A DNA stretch of 64,000 nucleotides from G963663315 sp965116335 (GTDB lineage Bacteria; Pseudomonadota; Gammaproteobacteria; Arenicellales; Poriferihabitantaceae), in contig OZ220677.1 in the NCBI GenBank assembly GCA_965116335.1, forward strand, positions 1,240,001 to 1,304,000. The letters are read 5' to 3'. Both the position numbers and the translations under genes were made by a program. The stretch's first letter is position 1. Every line of letters starts with the position of its first letter. Positions 19,692-27,391 of the stretch are shown one piece after another. A model generated the notes under the pieces. The model was not told the DNA's origin. It did not search any database and saw nothing but the letters and a program-made list of their open reading frames with translations.

Positions 19692-20837
19692 TCACCAGGC
19701 GCCGAGGGCCTGCAAAACCTTCTTCTGAAAATCATGTACGCCATGCTCGCTGAACCAGCTTCGATCCCGGTTCGCTACAAACCTGCCCTGCGTATAGCCC
19801 GTGCTGTGTAATCCCTTTTGCACGGTTTCACACAGCGGGATATCCTCGTCGCGTACCTGATCCACGAAGTCAATCACCTGCTGCTGTTGCTCGGTCGGCG
19901 TCTCATTCGGGAAATACCATTCGCAGATTTGCAGGGTTTCCTCCACCCCTACGGGTAAATGATAAAACACATTCAGATAGCCCCCCGGATAGACCTCAAC
20001 CACAAAATTCGGCCACAACAGCCAACTGCCAAACTCGCGCCCCGAATCATTGCCGGATGAGCCGGCCTGAGCGGCGCTGCCGCGGGAGCCTCGGCTGGCA
20101 TGACTGTGATACTTTTCGTAGACGGTGATCTGGTAGGACTCCATATCCAGCGAATCCTGCGCCAGACCCGGATGCTGGTTGGGACAGTGATAGCACTCGG
20201 AATAGTTTTCCATCGAGTTCTTCCAGTTTGCCGCCAGCCTGATTTGCCGACGGCTTGCCCTTTTGAGATTATCCAGGTCGGGACTCAATTCCCGAATCTC
20301 CCACTCCAGTTCATCCAGACCGTCCGCCAGAGGGTCAGCCTGATGGTTCAGATTAATGAACCAGAATCCACAGAAGGACTCCACCCGCACCGGGCTCAGA
20401 CCGAATTGGTTACAGTCAAATCCGGCAATCTGGTCGCTGTGTCGCGCGAACTTGAGCTCTCCCGTGAGATTGTAGGTCCAGTTATGATACGGACAAACAA
20501 TCAGGGCGCCCGTCCCGCCACAACCTTCGAGCAGCCGGTGAGCGCGATGGCGGCAAACATTATGATACGCCTGTACCGCGCCGTTCTGATCACGCACCAC
20601 CACCACACTCTGATCGCCGAGATCACGAACCACATAATCACCGGGGTTGCTCAAGTCGCTTTGATGACAGACATACTGCCAGCTATCGGCAAATATATCG
20701 CGCATTTCCCGCGCATAAACCGCCGGGTCGTAGTAATAGACCCCCGGCAAGGTCCAGGACTGGTCAGCATCGTCGTGGAATTTCCCAATATCCGGCAGAT
20801 CATCAGAACTCAGCATCAACGGCTTATTCATGGTCAT
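19692..20837 (-). CDS. Rieske-type non-haem iron oxygenase, alpha subunit
   Basis: This 381-residue aromatic-ring-hydroxylating/GbcA-like oxygenase has a Rieske [2Fe-2S] domain with CRHRAH and CPYHNW (about residues 94-120). The catalytic domain has the mononuclear iron ligands ENYSECYHCPNQH (about 210-222) and a distal Asp near DEDIPLCETVQKGL. Family members demethylate or hydroxylate quaternary ammonium compounds such as glycine betaine or carnitine, or oxidise aromatics. The substrate cannot be read from sequence. No reductase gene is adjacent. A low-complexity Ser/Gly insert (SRGSRGSAAQAGSSGNDSG) is unusual. The second ATG (20831) has the better-spaced ribosome site. The gene diverges from the hydrolase at 21041. 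Confidence 0.85.
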   Translation of the reverse strand: MTMNKPLMLSSDDLPDIGKFHDDADQSWTLPGVYYYDPAVYAREMRDIFADSWQYVCHQSDLSNPGDYVVRDLGDQSVVVVRDQNGAVQAYHNVCRHRAHRLLEGCGGTGALIVCPYHNWTYNLTGELKFARHSDQIAGFDCNQFGLSPVRVESFCGFWFINLNHQADPLADGLDELEWEIRELSPDLDNLKRASRRQIRLAANWKNSMENYSECYHCPNQHPGLAQDSLDMESYQITVYEKYHSHASRGSRGSAAQAGSSGNDSGREFGSWLLWPNFVVEVYPGGYLNVFYHLPVGVEETLQICEWYFPNETPTEQQQQVIDFVDQVRDEDIPLCETVQKGLHSTGYTQGRFVANRDRSWFSEHGVHDFQKKVLQALGAW

Positions 20838-20930
20838 GTCTCAAGGTGAAGTCAATAAACCACATTCTAAAGCCGATTGCCATGAGTTGTCCATATCAGT
20901 CAATCCCCGGAGTTGATACGTAACTATCAA

Positions 20931-20961
20931 TATCTATCAATTTTTCAATAATTGATAGATA
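20931..20961. promoter_or_regulatory. Perfect 12-bp inverted repeat, candidate operator
   Basis: TATCTATCAATT (20931-20942) and AATTGATAGATA (20950-20961) are exact reverse complements separated by 7 bases. A further half-site TATCAATA lies just upstream. The palindrome sits between the divergent Rieske oxygenase and hydrolase genes, so it probably binds a dimeric regulator controlling both. No regulator gene is adjacent. Confidence 0.55.
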
Positions 20962-21040
20962 ACGAAAGGCTTGTTAATCAGGGAAGCTCAAAAAAGCCGG
21001 GCGACCTGTTATCATCCGGCAGATAATCTGGTAACAAGAT

Positions 21041-21988
21041 ATGGAAAAATATAATCTCGACGCCGAAATAGTCCGTTTTTTGAAGGATTCGTCACGATAT
21101 TACCCGGATCATCCGGGCATCCGCACGGTGGCGGAGGAGCGTGATTGTTATGATCGGTTGTGCCACGCCTGGCAGACGCCGGTGCCGGATGGGGTCTCGT
21201 TCACGGACAGCACGGTCGCTGTGAGCGGTGCCAACCTGAAGATACGAACTTATGAGAAACCGGCGGCGGATACGGATGTCACAATCCTGTATTTCCACGG
21301 CGGCGGATTTATTCTCGGTGGACTCGAAAGCCATCATTCGATTTGTGCAGAAATTACGCACCGCTGCGGCTATCGCCTGATTGCCGTGGACTATCGGCTG
21401 GCACCCGAATTCACCTGGCCGACTCAGGTTGAGGATGCGGTCGATGCGTTTCTGGCACTGGATCGGGGCAGGACCATCGTGGCTGGCGATTCCGGTGGCG
21501 GCTTGCTGGCTGCGACAGTGTGCGTGTCGCAATGTGACCAGCAACGCGAACCGATCGGGCAGCTATTGATTTACCCGGTCCTGGGCGGCTATCGATTCGA
21601 TTACGAGTCGTATCGACTGTTCAGTGATGCCCCCGGTCTTTCCAGCGATGACGTCGAACGATACCTGCGTCTGTGGGCACCTCCGCCATTCCCCTGGTCC
21701 GACCCGATGTTTGCACCCTTAAGTTTCGACCAGTTTGAAAAACTGCCGCCCTGTATCGCCCTTGCCGCCGGATATGACCCGTTGCGCGATGATGCCAGGT
21801 TTTATGTTGAGAAGTTAAAGGCTACTGGCGTGACAGCAGACTATTACGAGGAAACGGGCTTGATTCACGGTTACCTGCGAGCCCGTCATTGCAGCGAGAA
21901 AGCCCGGCAAAGCTTCACCAGAATATGTGATGGCTTCCAACGCCTGGGTAGGCCATACGCTGACCCGGGCGGTACCGGTGAAAATTGA
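21041..21988 (+). CDS. Alpha/beta hydrolase of the HSL (hormone-sensitive lipase) family
   Basis: This 315-residue esterase or lipase-like enzyme has the HSL oxyanion motif HGGGF (about residues 87-91) and the nucleophile elbow GDSGGG (about 153-158). The acid is in the AAGYDPLRDD segment and the catalytic His in GLIHGYLRA. It would hydrolyse short-chain carboxylic esters in the cytoplasm, as no signal peptide is present. It is divergent from the Rieske oxygenase and shares a 190-bp promoter region containing a palindrome. A common catabolic pathway is plausible but unproven. Confidence 0.85.
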   Translation: MEKYNLDAEIVRFLKDSSRYYPDHPGIRTVAEERDCYDRLCHAWQTPVPDGVSFTDSTVAVSGANLKIRTYEKPAADTDVTILYFHGGGFILGGLESHHSICAEITHRCGYRLIAVDYRLAPEFTWPTQVEDAVDAFLALDRGRTIVAGDSGGGLLAATVCVSQCDQQREPIGQLLIYPVLGGYRFDYESYRLFSDAPGLSSDDVERYLRLWAPPPFPWSDPMFAPLSFDQFEKLPPCIALAAGYDPLRDDARFYVEKLKATGVTADYYEETGLIHGYLRARHCSEKARQSFTRICDGFQRLGRPYADPGGTGEN

Positions 21989-22052
21989 TCTCGCCTGACA
22001 CCGCAGGACAGAAAATATCCAATCGCCACAGCGGACAATCCCAAGGGGTGCC

Positions 22053-23756
22053 TTAAGGACCGGATTCCTTCTGCCCGCGGGTTGAGTGGTACTCGACCAG
22101 GGCCGAACGGCCTGTTATATCGACTACGCGCAACCGTTTTTCCTTCCCGTTGCTGTCGGTAGCAAGCAACTCTTCACCAATAGCAGAAGGAATCGGCTGC
22201 CGCTCCCCACCGTCAACAGAAATGTTGTCCGCGTAGAGATATAATCTATCCTGGCTGTCCCGGACGGGATTCAATCTCCCTGCCAGCCCTGGCACGCGAC
22301 CCGATCCGTCCTCGAAAATCACGGCTCCGCTGCCATTTGGAAGTGCTTTCAGTTCGATATGGAGCGTACATTCGGCCGGAACCCAATCACGCTCCACATG
22401 CGCTGTGAAACCTTCCATGGCCACATAGACGGTCATTGGAACATCAACAGAATCCAGATCAGGCATCGCCTCTCCGTTTTTGTCAGTCACAACCCGTTTC
22501 CAGGTCCGGGTTGTAACCAGGACCAGAACACTGGCGTTGGCGACTGGCTTGCCATCAGCGAAAACCGAAACGATGAACTCGGAATTCAGCAGACTCGCGG
22601 CGCGCAGCATCCGCCAGGGAACCAGCCGCCCGTCCTCGCGCTGTTGAAACTGCTCGCCGCCATAGGCAACTACAACCTTGCAGGATTGGGAAACGCCATC
22701 GAAATATCCGCGAACGCGCCGGGCTCCAGTGAACAGGGTCGAAGAGGCAGTCATGGTCGATTTGGCTTCGACCAGGGTAAGGCCAACCGGCCTTTCTATG
22801 ACGAGATCAACTTCGGCTCCGTTGCGGTCCCGATAAAAATACAGGCCGCCCCTCTCACCACGATTGGTCCGGTGTTTCAGAATCTCCGATACAACCCATG
22901 ACTCAAAGATTGCTCCGCGCAATGGATGTGAGCGAAGTTGTTCAGGCTGACGGATCCCCAGAAGCCAACAGACCAGACCGGTATCATAAAAATACAGTTT
23001 TGGCATTTTCACGAGCCGTTTTCGCAGATTGCCGTGAAACGACGGCAGGCGGAAAGCGACAAAACTGGCTTCCAGTATGCTGAGCCATGCTTTTGCGCTC
23101 GGCTGCGATATGCCGCAATCATTCGCCAGTGACGAGTAGTTCAGCAACTGTGCAGTGCGGCCCGCACACAATTCGACAAAACGCTGGAACATCACCAAAT
23201 CGCCGATGTTGCTGAGAGTACGCACATCTCGCTCAAGATAAGTGGCGACATACGAACGAAGCCAATTTCCCGGAATCAGATTATGATCAAAGATGCGTGG
23301 ATAACCTCCGGCATAAAGAGTCTCTTCGAGATTTCCGGGAGGCGAATCAAAACGCGAAATCTCACCGCAGGTCAACGGCAACAGATGATGAACTTCTGTT
23401 CGCCCGGCCAATGACTGGCTGACCGATTCCAGTAAGGACAGATTTTGCGAGCCGCTGAGAATCCAGCGTCCGGGCTGCGGGTCTTCATCAATGATACCTT
23501 GCAGATAAGAAAGCAGATCTGGCGCGCGCTGCACTTCGTCGATAATCACGCCTTCCGGGAACTGACCCAAAAATCTCCTTGGATCATCCAATGCGAATGC
23601 GCGGTCATCCGGCGCTTCGAGAGTGACATACGGATGCCGGGGGAACACGGCTCGGCATAACGTGGTCTTGCCGCTTTGACGAGGCCCGGTGAGCGTAATT
23701 GCAGGCGATCGGGTCGCTGCATTGATCAGTTTTGGCGTAAGGTCCCGAGTAATCAT
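22053..23756 (-). CDS. AAA+ ATPase with DUF4143 domain and an extra C-terminal beta-domain
   Basis: The first ~395 residues are a typical DUF4143 ATPase. It has P-loop TGPRQSGKTT (about 23-32), Walker B VIIDEVQ (about 74-80), sensor SGSQNLSLL, and a C-terminal nuclease-like segment with AEVDLVIERPVGLTLVEAKS. Such proteins are common, poorly understood and often horizontally mobile. This one continues for ~170 residues (SEFIVSVFADGKPVANASVLV ... MTVYVAMEGFTAHVERD). The extension resembles a carboxypeptidase-regulatory-like beta-sandwich plus a short tail. Usual family length is about 380-420 residues, so 567 is long. The frame is continuous. Function is unknown. Confidence 0.8.
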   Translation of the reverse strand: MITRDLTPKLINAATRSPAITLTGPRQSGKTTLCRAVFPRHPYVTLEAPDDRAFALDDPRRFLGQFPEGVIIDEVQRAPDLLSYLQGIIDEDPQPGRWILSGSQNLSLLESVSQSLAGRTEVHHLLPLTCGEISRFDSPPGNLEETLYAGGYPRIFDHNLIPGNWLRSYVATYLERDVRTLSNIGDLVMFQRFVELCAGRTAQLLNYSSLANDCGISQPSAKAWLSILEASFVAFRLPSFHGNLRKRLVKMPKLYFYDTGLVCWLLGIRQPEQLRSHPLRGAIFESWVVSEILKHRTNRGERGGLYFYRDRNGAEVDLVIERPVGLTLVEAKSTMTASSTLFTGARRVRGYFDGVSQSCKVVVAYGGEQFQQREDGRLVPWRMLRAASLLNSEFIVSVFADGKPVANASVLVLVTTRTWKRVVTDKNGEAMPDLDSVDVPMTVYVAMEGFTAHVERDWVPAECTLHIELKALPNGSGAVIFEDGSGRVPGLAGRLNPVRDSQDRLYLYADNISVDGGERQPIPSAIGEELLATDSNGKEKRLRVVDITGRSALVEYHSTRGQKESGP

Positions 23757-23805
23757 CCAGGTCGCCCTGCCTGAGCGGAAATTATTCCAGATTGAAGCCT
23801 AACAG

Positions 23806-23840
23806 AAAGTCAGGCTATTTCAAAGTCTGAATTTGAAATA
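23806..23840. repeat. Left half of a hairpin interrupted by the IS, with left target duplication
   Basis: AAAGTCAGGCTATTTCAAA (23806-23824) is the exact reverse complement of 25356-25374 on the far side of the IS. GTCTGAATTTGAAATA (23825-23840) is repeated directly at 25349-25364. Removing the IS and one duplication restores a 19-bp stem with a 7-base loop, a strong terminator-like or REP-like hairpin. Confidence 0.85.
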
Positions 23841-23907
23841 TGTCAGCGCAATTCTGTAATGTCCCCTTTTAGCAATTCTAAAATGTCCCCTTTTTTATTA
23901 GGGGGGA

Positions 23908-25206
23908 TTGATGGACAAAGGGGTCATCACATTGAGTATTGGGGAGTTGGATCGAGTTTCGGTCATTCAAGATGTCATTAGCAAACGACTTCGTCAGCAT
24001 CAGGCAGCCCGGCGTTTGGGTTTGAGTGTTCGGCAGGTCAAGCGTCTGGTGCGCCGCTATCGGGAGTTTGGGGCAGAGGGGTTGGTGTCGGGTCATCGGG
24101 GAAAGACTCCGGGCAATGCCCGGTCTTTGTCTGTGCGCCAGGCGGTGTTGTCTTTGGTTCGGGAACGTTACCGGGACTTTGGTCCGACTTTGGCGAGTGA
24201 GAAGTTGTTGGAGCTTCATGGGGAATCCATTTCCCGTGAGACTCTGCGCCGATGGATGATCGCGGATGGGTTGTGGCAACCCAAGTCACGTCGCAAGGCT
24301 CGCATTCATCCACGTCGGGCGCGTCGCCCCTGTTTCGGGGAGTTGGTGCAGATTGATGGTTCTCCGCATGACTGGTTTGAAGGCAGGGCAGAGGCGTGCA
24401 CGCTGATCGTATTCATTGATGACGCCACCAGCCGTCTGTTGGCCTTGCGTTTTGTACAGGCTGAAACCACTCAAGCCTACCTGGAGACCCTGGCACAGTA
24501 TCTGCAACAACATGGGCGTCCGGTCGCGCTGTACAGTGACAAACACAGTATCTTCCGGGTCAATCATCCCCAGCGCGAAGGAGAACGGACTCAATTCTCC
24601 CGTGCCTTAAGAACCCTGGACATCCAGGCCATACACGCCCATACCCCGCAAGCGAAAGGACGCGTGGAGCGAGCCAACCAGACGCTACAGGACCGACTGG
24701 TGAAAGAACTGCGACTTCGCAATATCTCGAACCAGGAAACCGCTAATGCCTTCCTGCCCGCCTTTATCGAAACGTACAACCAGCGCTTTGCCATCGCCCC
24801 CCACAGCACCCACGATACCCACCGACCCGTCCTGCACACCCCATCCGAACTCGCCCTGATCCTGTGCCCACAACATACCCGCACCTTGTCAAAGAACCTG
24901 ACCTGCCAGTTCCAAAACCGCGAGTATCAGATACAGACCCAAGCCCCCGGCTATGCCTTGCGAAAGGCCACTATCACCGTGTGTGCGGCTTTCGATGGAA
25001 CCATTACCCTACTGTACAAAGGACGCGCCCTACCGTACCGAATCCTCAAACAAGGAGAACCTCCCATCCCACTGGCCGATGAGAAAAGCGTCCAGTCAGT
25101 CGTCAACCAGGCCAAAGCCAGACAAGCTAGCCGACCCCGCCATAAACCTGCACCGGATCACCCCTGGCGTCGGTATCCGGTAACCGCCGGAGCGCATTCC
25201 AGATGA
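23908..25206 (+). CDS. ISNCY family transposase
   Basis: This 432-residue transposase has an N-terminal helix-turn-helix region (RLRQHQAARRLGLSVRQVKRL, then RRYREFGAEGLVSG). An rve/DDE integrase core follows, with QIDGSPHDWFEGRAEACTLI (first Asp), YSDKHSIFRV (second Asp) and AKGRVERANQTLQDRL (Glu). Sequence and length match ISNCY transposases of the IS1202 type. The start follows a GGGGGG-rich ribosome site. It mobilises only its own element. Confidence 0.92.
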   Translation: MMDKGVITLSIGELDRVSVIQDVISKRLRQHQAARRLGLSVRQVKRLVRRYREFGAEGLVSGHRGKTPGNARSLSVRQAVLSLVRERYRDFGPTLASEKLLELHGESISRETLRRWMIADGLWQPKSRRKARIHPRRARRPCFGELVQIDGSPHDWFEGRAEACTLIVFIDDATSRLLALRFVQAETTQAYLETLAQYLQQHGRPVALYSDKHSIFRVNHPQREGERTQFSRALRTLDIQAIHAHTPQAKGRVERANQTLQDRLVKELRLRNISNQETANAFLPAFIETYNQRFAIAPHSTHDTHRPVLHTPSELALILCPQHTRTLSKNLTCQFQNREYQIQTQAPGYALRKATITVCAAFDGTITLLYKGRALPYRILKQGEPPIPLADEKSVQSVVNQAKARQASRPRHKPAPDHPWRRYPVTAGAHSR

Positions 25207-25230
25207 ATCCAGGCGAAGAACAGAACTCGC

Positions 25231-25279
25231 CCGGTAGGTTGGACTCCATTCGCTACGCTCATTTCGTCCAACCTACCGG
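25231..25279. terminator. Perfect 14-bp hairpin inside the IS, downstream of the transposase
   Basis: CCGGTAGGTTGGAC (25231-25244) pairs with GTCCAACCTACCGG (25266-25279) across a 21-base loop. It could terminate or protect the transposase transcript. It also resembles the GTAGGTTGG palindromic intergenic repeats found widely in bacterial genomes, so the IS may have picked up a REP-like unit. No T-run follows. Confidence 0.5.
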
Positions 25280-25348
25280 ACATTCCTTTGAGTAAAAGGG
25301 GACATCTTAACTGTGCAGAAAAGGGGACATTTTAGAATTGCGTTGACA

Positions 25349-25374
25349 GTCTGAATTTGAAATAGCCTGACTTT
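25349..25374. repeat. Right target duplication and right arm of the interrupted hairpin
   Basis: GTCTGAATTTGAAATA (25349-25364) duplicates 23825-23840. TTTGAAATAGCCTGACTTT (25356-25374) completes the hairpin begun at 23806. From here to 25623 I see no gene or strong structure. Confidence 0.85.
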
Positions 25375-25623
25375 GAATTTTCACTAACCTTGAGGATTAC
25401 GAATAGAACATACTTTTCAATACAGCCCCCGGCTGCTATTCAGCTCGCTTGTGCGGGAATGACCGGTGACCGGACAACCACAGGAGATTATCTCCGAACA
25501 CCGATTCCTGGAGGGCATACCCGGGGAACCCGTGCCTCACACTTCTACTGGTAACTTTTACTTCGGCAATTTTGGGTATTATTTATCCGGCACTGACACC
25601 CTGCAAACTGCGAAAAGAAACTG

Positions 25624-25651
25624 TTGATAAAATACGGCAATGCCGTATAAT
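25624..25651 (+). promoter_or_regulatory. Promoter with overlapping palindromic operator for the higBA-like pair
   Basis: TTGATA (25624-25629), a 16-base spacer and TATAAT (25646-25651) form a near-consensus sigma-70 promoter. ATACGGC-AAT-GCCGTAT (25632-25648) is a perfect inverted repeat overlapping the -10. This is the expected layout for autorepression by the downstream HTH antitoxin. Transcription would start near 25658, essentially at the toxin ATG, so the mRNA may be leaderless. Confidence 0.7.
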
Positions 25652-25657
25652 AAATGT

Positions 25658-26014
25658 ATGCAGACAATCATCGAAACACCCGAATTCATCCGTTGCGCCA
25701 AGGCGGTAAAAATATCTGATGCTGAGTTAAGAGAGTTAATTGGTTATCTTGCTGAAAATCCTGTGGCTGGCGACGAAATAACGGGAACTGGTGGAGCTAG
25801 AAAAGTACGTTTTGCACGTCCCGGGGCTGGCAAAAGTGGTGGTTATCGTGTCATTACTTTTTATTCAGGCGAATCTATCCCATTATTTTTGCTGTCAATA
25901 TTCACGAAAAATCAGAAAGTGGACTTAACACAGCATGAAAAAAATACGTTGAAACGGGTTTTAAAATCAATGGTCAAACACTATAAAAATTCGGAGGTAT
26001 CGTATAATGAGTGA
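25658..26014 (+). CDS. RelE/HigB-type toxin
   Basis: This 118-residue protein begins MQTIIETPEFIRCAKAVKIS. It contains GGARKVRFARPGAGKSGGYRVITFY and IPLFLLSIFTKNQKVDLT, the core of HigB-2/RelE-like ribosome-dependent mRNA interferases. It precedes its antitoxin, the reversed order characteristic of hig loci, and overlaps it by 8 bases. I chose ATG 25658 over a start six codons earlier because the earlier one lies inside the promoter -10 region and the family begins at MQTI. Confidence 0.85.
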   Translation: MQTIIETPEFIRCAKAVKISDAELRELIGYLAENPVAGDEITGTGGARKVRFARPGAGKSGGYRVITFYSGESIPLFLLSIFTKNQKVDLTQHEKNTLKRVLKSMVKHYKNSEVSYNE

Positions 26015-26294
26015 AGCAGGCAAAAGTATTATTAAAGGTGCGTCGGAAGCCCTGGAATTTGCTCAAGGCAAAGAGAATGGCTGTGTTGTTCATGTACCTG
26101 ATGATATTGATGTTTCGGCGATTCGTTCCAGTATGCACATGACGCAAAGACAATTTGCGTTACAATTTGGTTTGAGTCAGCGAACTTTACAAGATTGGGA
26201 GCAGGGCAGACGAACGCCAACAGGCGTTTCCCGAGTATTGCTGCAAGTCCTGTCTAAAGAGCCTGCGGCCGTGATTCGCGCGTTGCAGACCTGA
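26007..26294 (+). CDS. HigA-type HTH antitoxin
   Basis: This 95-residue DNA-binding antitoxin has an XRE-type helix-turn-helix (MTQRQFALQFGLSQRTLQDWEQGRRTPTG, about residues 44-72). It would neutralise the toxin encoded just upstream and repress the shared promoter. The start overlaps the toxin's last codons behind a GGAGG ribosome site, implying translational coupling. Confidence 0.88.
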   Translation: MSEAGKSIIKGASEALEFAQGKENGCVVHVPDDIDVSAIRSSMHMTQRQFALQFGLSQRTLQDWEQGRRTPTGVSRVLLQVLSKEPAAVIRALQT

Positions 26295-26339
26295 TCGAAT
26301 ATCACGGAATCAATTCAACCGAATCCTGAAATTCAAGAC

Positions 26340-26522
26340 ATGAAAAATATTCTGCGTCTCGTCCGGCAGCACCTCATTGACTGGCACATCCGGGGATACG
26401 CCGCCACATCGACGACGGAAATCCAGGACCCGGTGTTGTCACTCCGGGGGCTCGGCAAGGAGCTTTGGGTAAACGAGAACGCAGATGCTTATGTACGTCG
26501 CCAGCGGGAATCATGGCAATAA
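26340..26522 (+). CDS. Small protein resembling an antitoxin tail; possibly a remnant
   Basis: This 60-codon frame ends SLRGLGKELWVNENADAYVRRQRESW. The ending resembles small antitoxin-like proteins (GLGKELW...DADxYVRRLREGW) that usually precede a PIN-domain toxin. The N-terminal half is atypical and no PIN gene follows, so it may be a truncated relic. It is weakly supported and could be chance. Confidence 0.35.
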   Translation: MKNILRLVRQHLIDWHIRGYAATSTTEIQDPVLSLRGLGKELWVNENADAYVRRQRESWQ

Positions 26523-26659
26523 GCCCGCATCTTCCGGGACACAAACGAGGAGATAGTCGTTTGGCTCGGTCATGGACCGATAGGCATATATCGACTTGCT
26601 CGTCAATCGCCTTTTGCAATCGAACTTTCCGCCGAAAGCCTCTCTTATGATGACCATCC

Positions 26660-27238
26660 TCACAACTCCTTCATGGCACGTCGATGCTTCCAATTCTTCG
26701 GCTTTTCCATCTCTTTATGGACAACGGTTCTTTCAACAATCTGTGGGTATTTATTCGGGGCAATGCTTACTTGGATAGTAGTCGTTTTTTCCTCATGTTT
26801 TTCGTCAAGCCAGAAAGATAAAATCGCATACGTGGAAGCTCGATAGACCAACTCGAACAAAGCAAGCATCTTGCGGATACTCGGATCTGAGTCTGCATCA
26901 TCGGACGTGCCATAGAGCATCTTGAACATTCCATGTGTTGAGTGCTCAAACTCACCGACAAATTCCCTGAGAGCAGTTGCCAAATCTTGTTTCTGGTTGA
27001 ATCTACGGTCACCCAAATCCGTTACAATGAAAACCCGTAGTACGCTGCAATAGCCTTGCCATCGACTCAGTTGCTTCTGATCTTCAGACCAAAAACTTCC
27101 GCCCTCTTGCCTCAACCTTTCAATCGCACCTTGCGCCATTCGGGTGTGTTCAGAAGATGCTTTCTCCTCAAATCTCTGAAGCAAGTCGAAGAATTCGACC
27201 GAGCGGTTCAGGAAACGCTTGCTCTGTTGCTTCTTCAT
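26660..27238 (-). CDS. Hypothetical protein, unrecognised family
   Basis: This 192-residue protein is mostly charged and apparently helical. It has MKKQQSKRFLNRSVEFFDLLQRF at the N-terminus, WQGYCSVLRVFIVTDLGDRRF in the middle, and a basic C-terminus (KEMEKPKNWKHRRAMKEL). There is no signal peptide and no transmembrane segment. I do not recognise it. It lies alone between the HigBA-like pair and the dehydrogenase, in a stretch bounded by gene fragments, so it may be accessory DNA. Confidence 0.55.
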   Translation of the reverse strand: MKKQQSKRFLNRSVEFFDLLQRFEEKASSEHTRMAQGAIERLRQEGGSFWSEDQKQLSRWQGYCSVLRVFIVTDLGDRRFNQKQDLATALREFVGEFEHSTHGMFKMLYGTSDDADSDPSIRKMLALFELVYRASTYAILSFWLDEKHEEKTTTIQVSIAPNKYPQIVERTVVHKEMEKPKNWKHRRAMKEL

Positions 27239-27345
27239 GGCTTTATTAAGTCCTCATAATGTCAGAGAGTATTGGCTTTCCCGTATGGACACTTGATCGC
27301 CTCTCAACCCGCAGATTATCGCACATGCCGCTTCGTCCTGCCTCG

Positions 27346-27391
27346 CTCGCCCAGATGCTTTTGGGCGATTTGTTGTACCGCACTATCAATA
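27346..27391 (-). pseudogene. Fragment of the SAM-methyltransferase gene
   Basis: Forty-six bases match 30305-30350, inside the methyltransferase gene at 29999-30580, with two differences. The minus strand encodes IDSAVQQIAQKHLGE versus IDSTVQQIAQKHLGE in the intact gene, followed immediately by unrelated sequence and a stop. The fragment abuts the dehydrogenase stop codon. It shows that a second methyltransferase copy once lay here or that a rearrangement joined these ends. Confidence 0.7.

Larger units (their letters stand above)
23841..25348 (+). mobile_element. ISNCY (IS1202-group-like) insertion sequence, complete
   Basis: The ends are imperfect inverted repeats. The left end begins TGTCAGCGCAATTCT and contains AATGTCCCCTTTT twice. 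The right end on the opposite strand begins TGTCAACGCAATTCT with the same internal AATGTCCCCTTTT motif. A 16-bp direct repeat flanks the element exactly. One intact transposase fills it. A 14-bp perfect hairpin lies between the transposase stop and the right end. All parts are intact, so the element is probably recent. Confidence 0.9.

Noticed and set aside
20100..20849. Plus-strand 249-codon frame antisense to the Rieske oxygenase gene
   Set aside because: The opposite strand has complete Rieske and iron-ligand motifs; the antisense translation has no recognisable features.
26523..26778. Plus-strand continuation after the antitoxin-like remnant (reading FRDTNEEIVVWLGH...)
   Set aside because: It overlaps the 3' end of the better-supported minus-strand gene at 26660-27238, has no start or ribosome site, and could be chance or an old remnant.
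27352..27369. GCCCAgatgctttTGGGC hairpin as a transcription terminator for the dehydrogenase
   Set aside because: The same hairpin occurs inside the methyltransferase coding sequence at about 30309-30328 and encodes conserved residues, and no T-run follows on the minus strand. It is better explained as a gene fragment.
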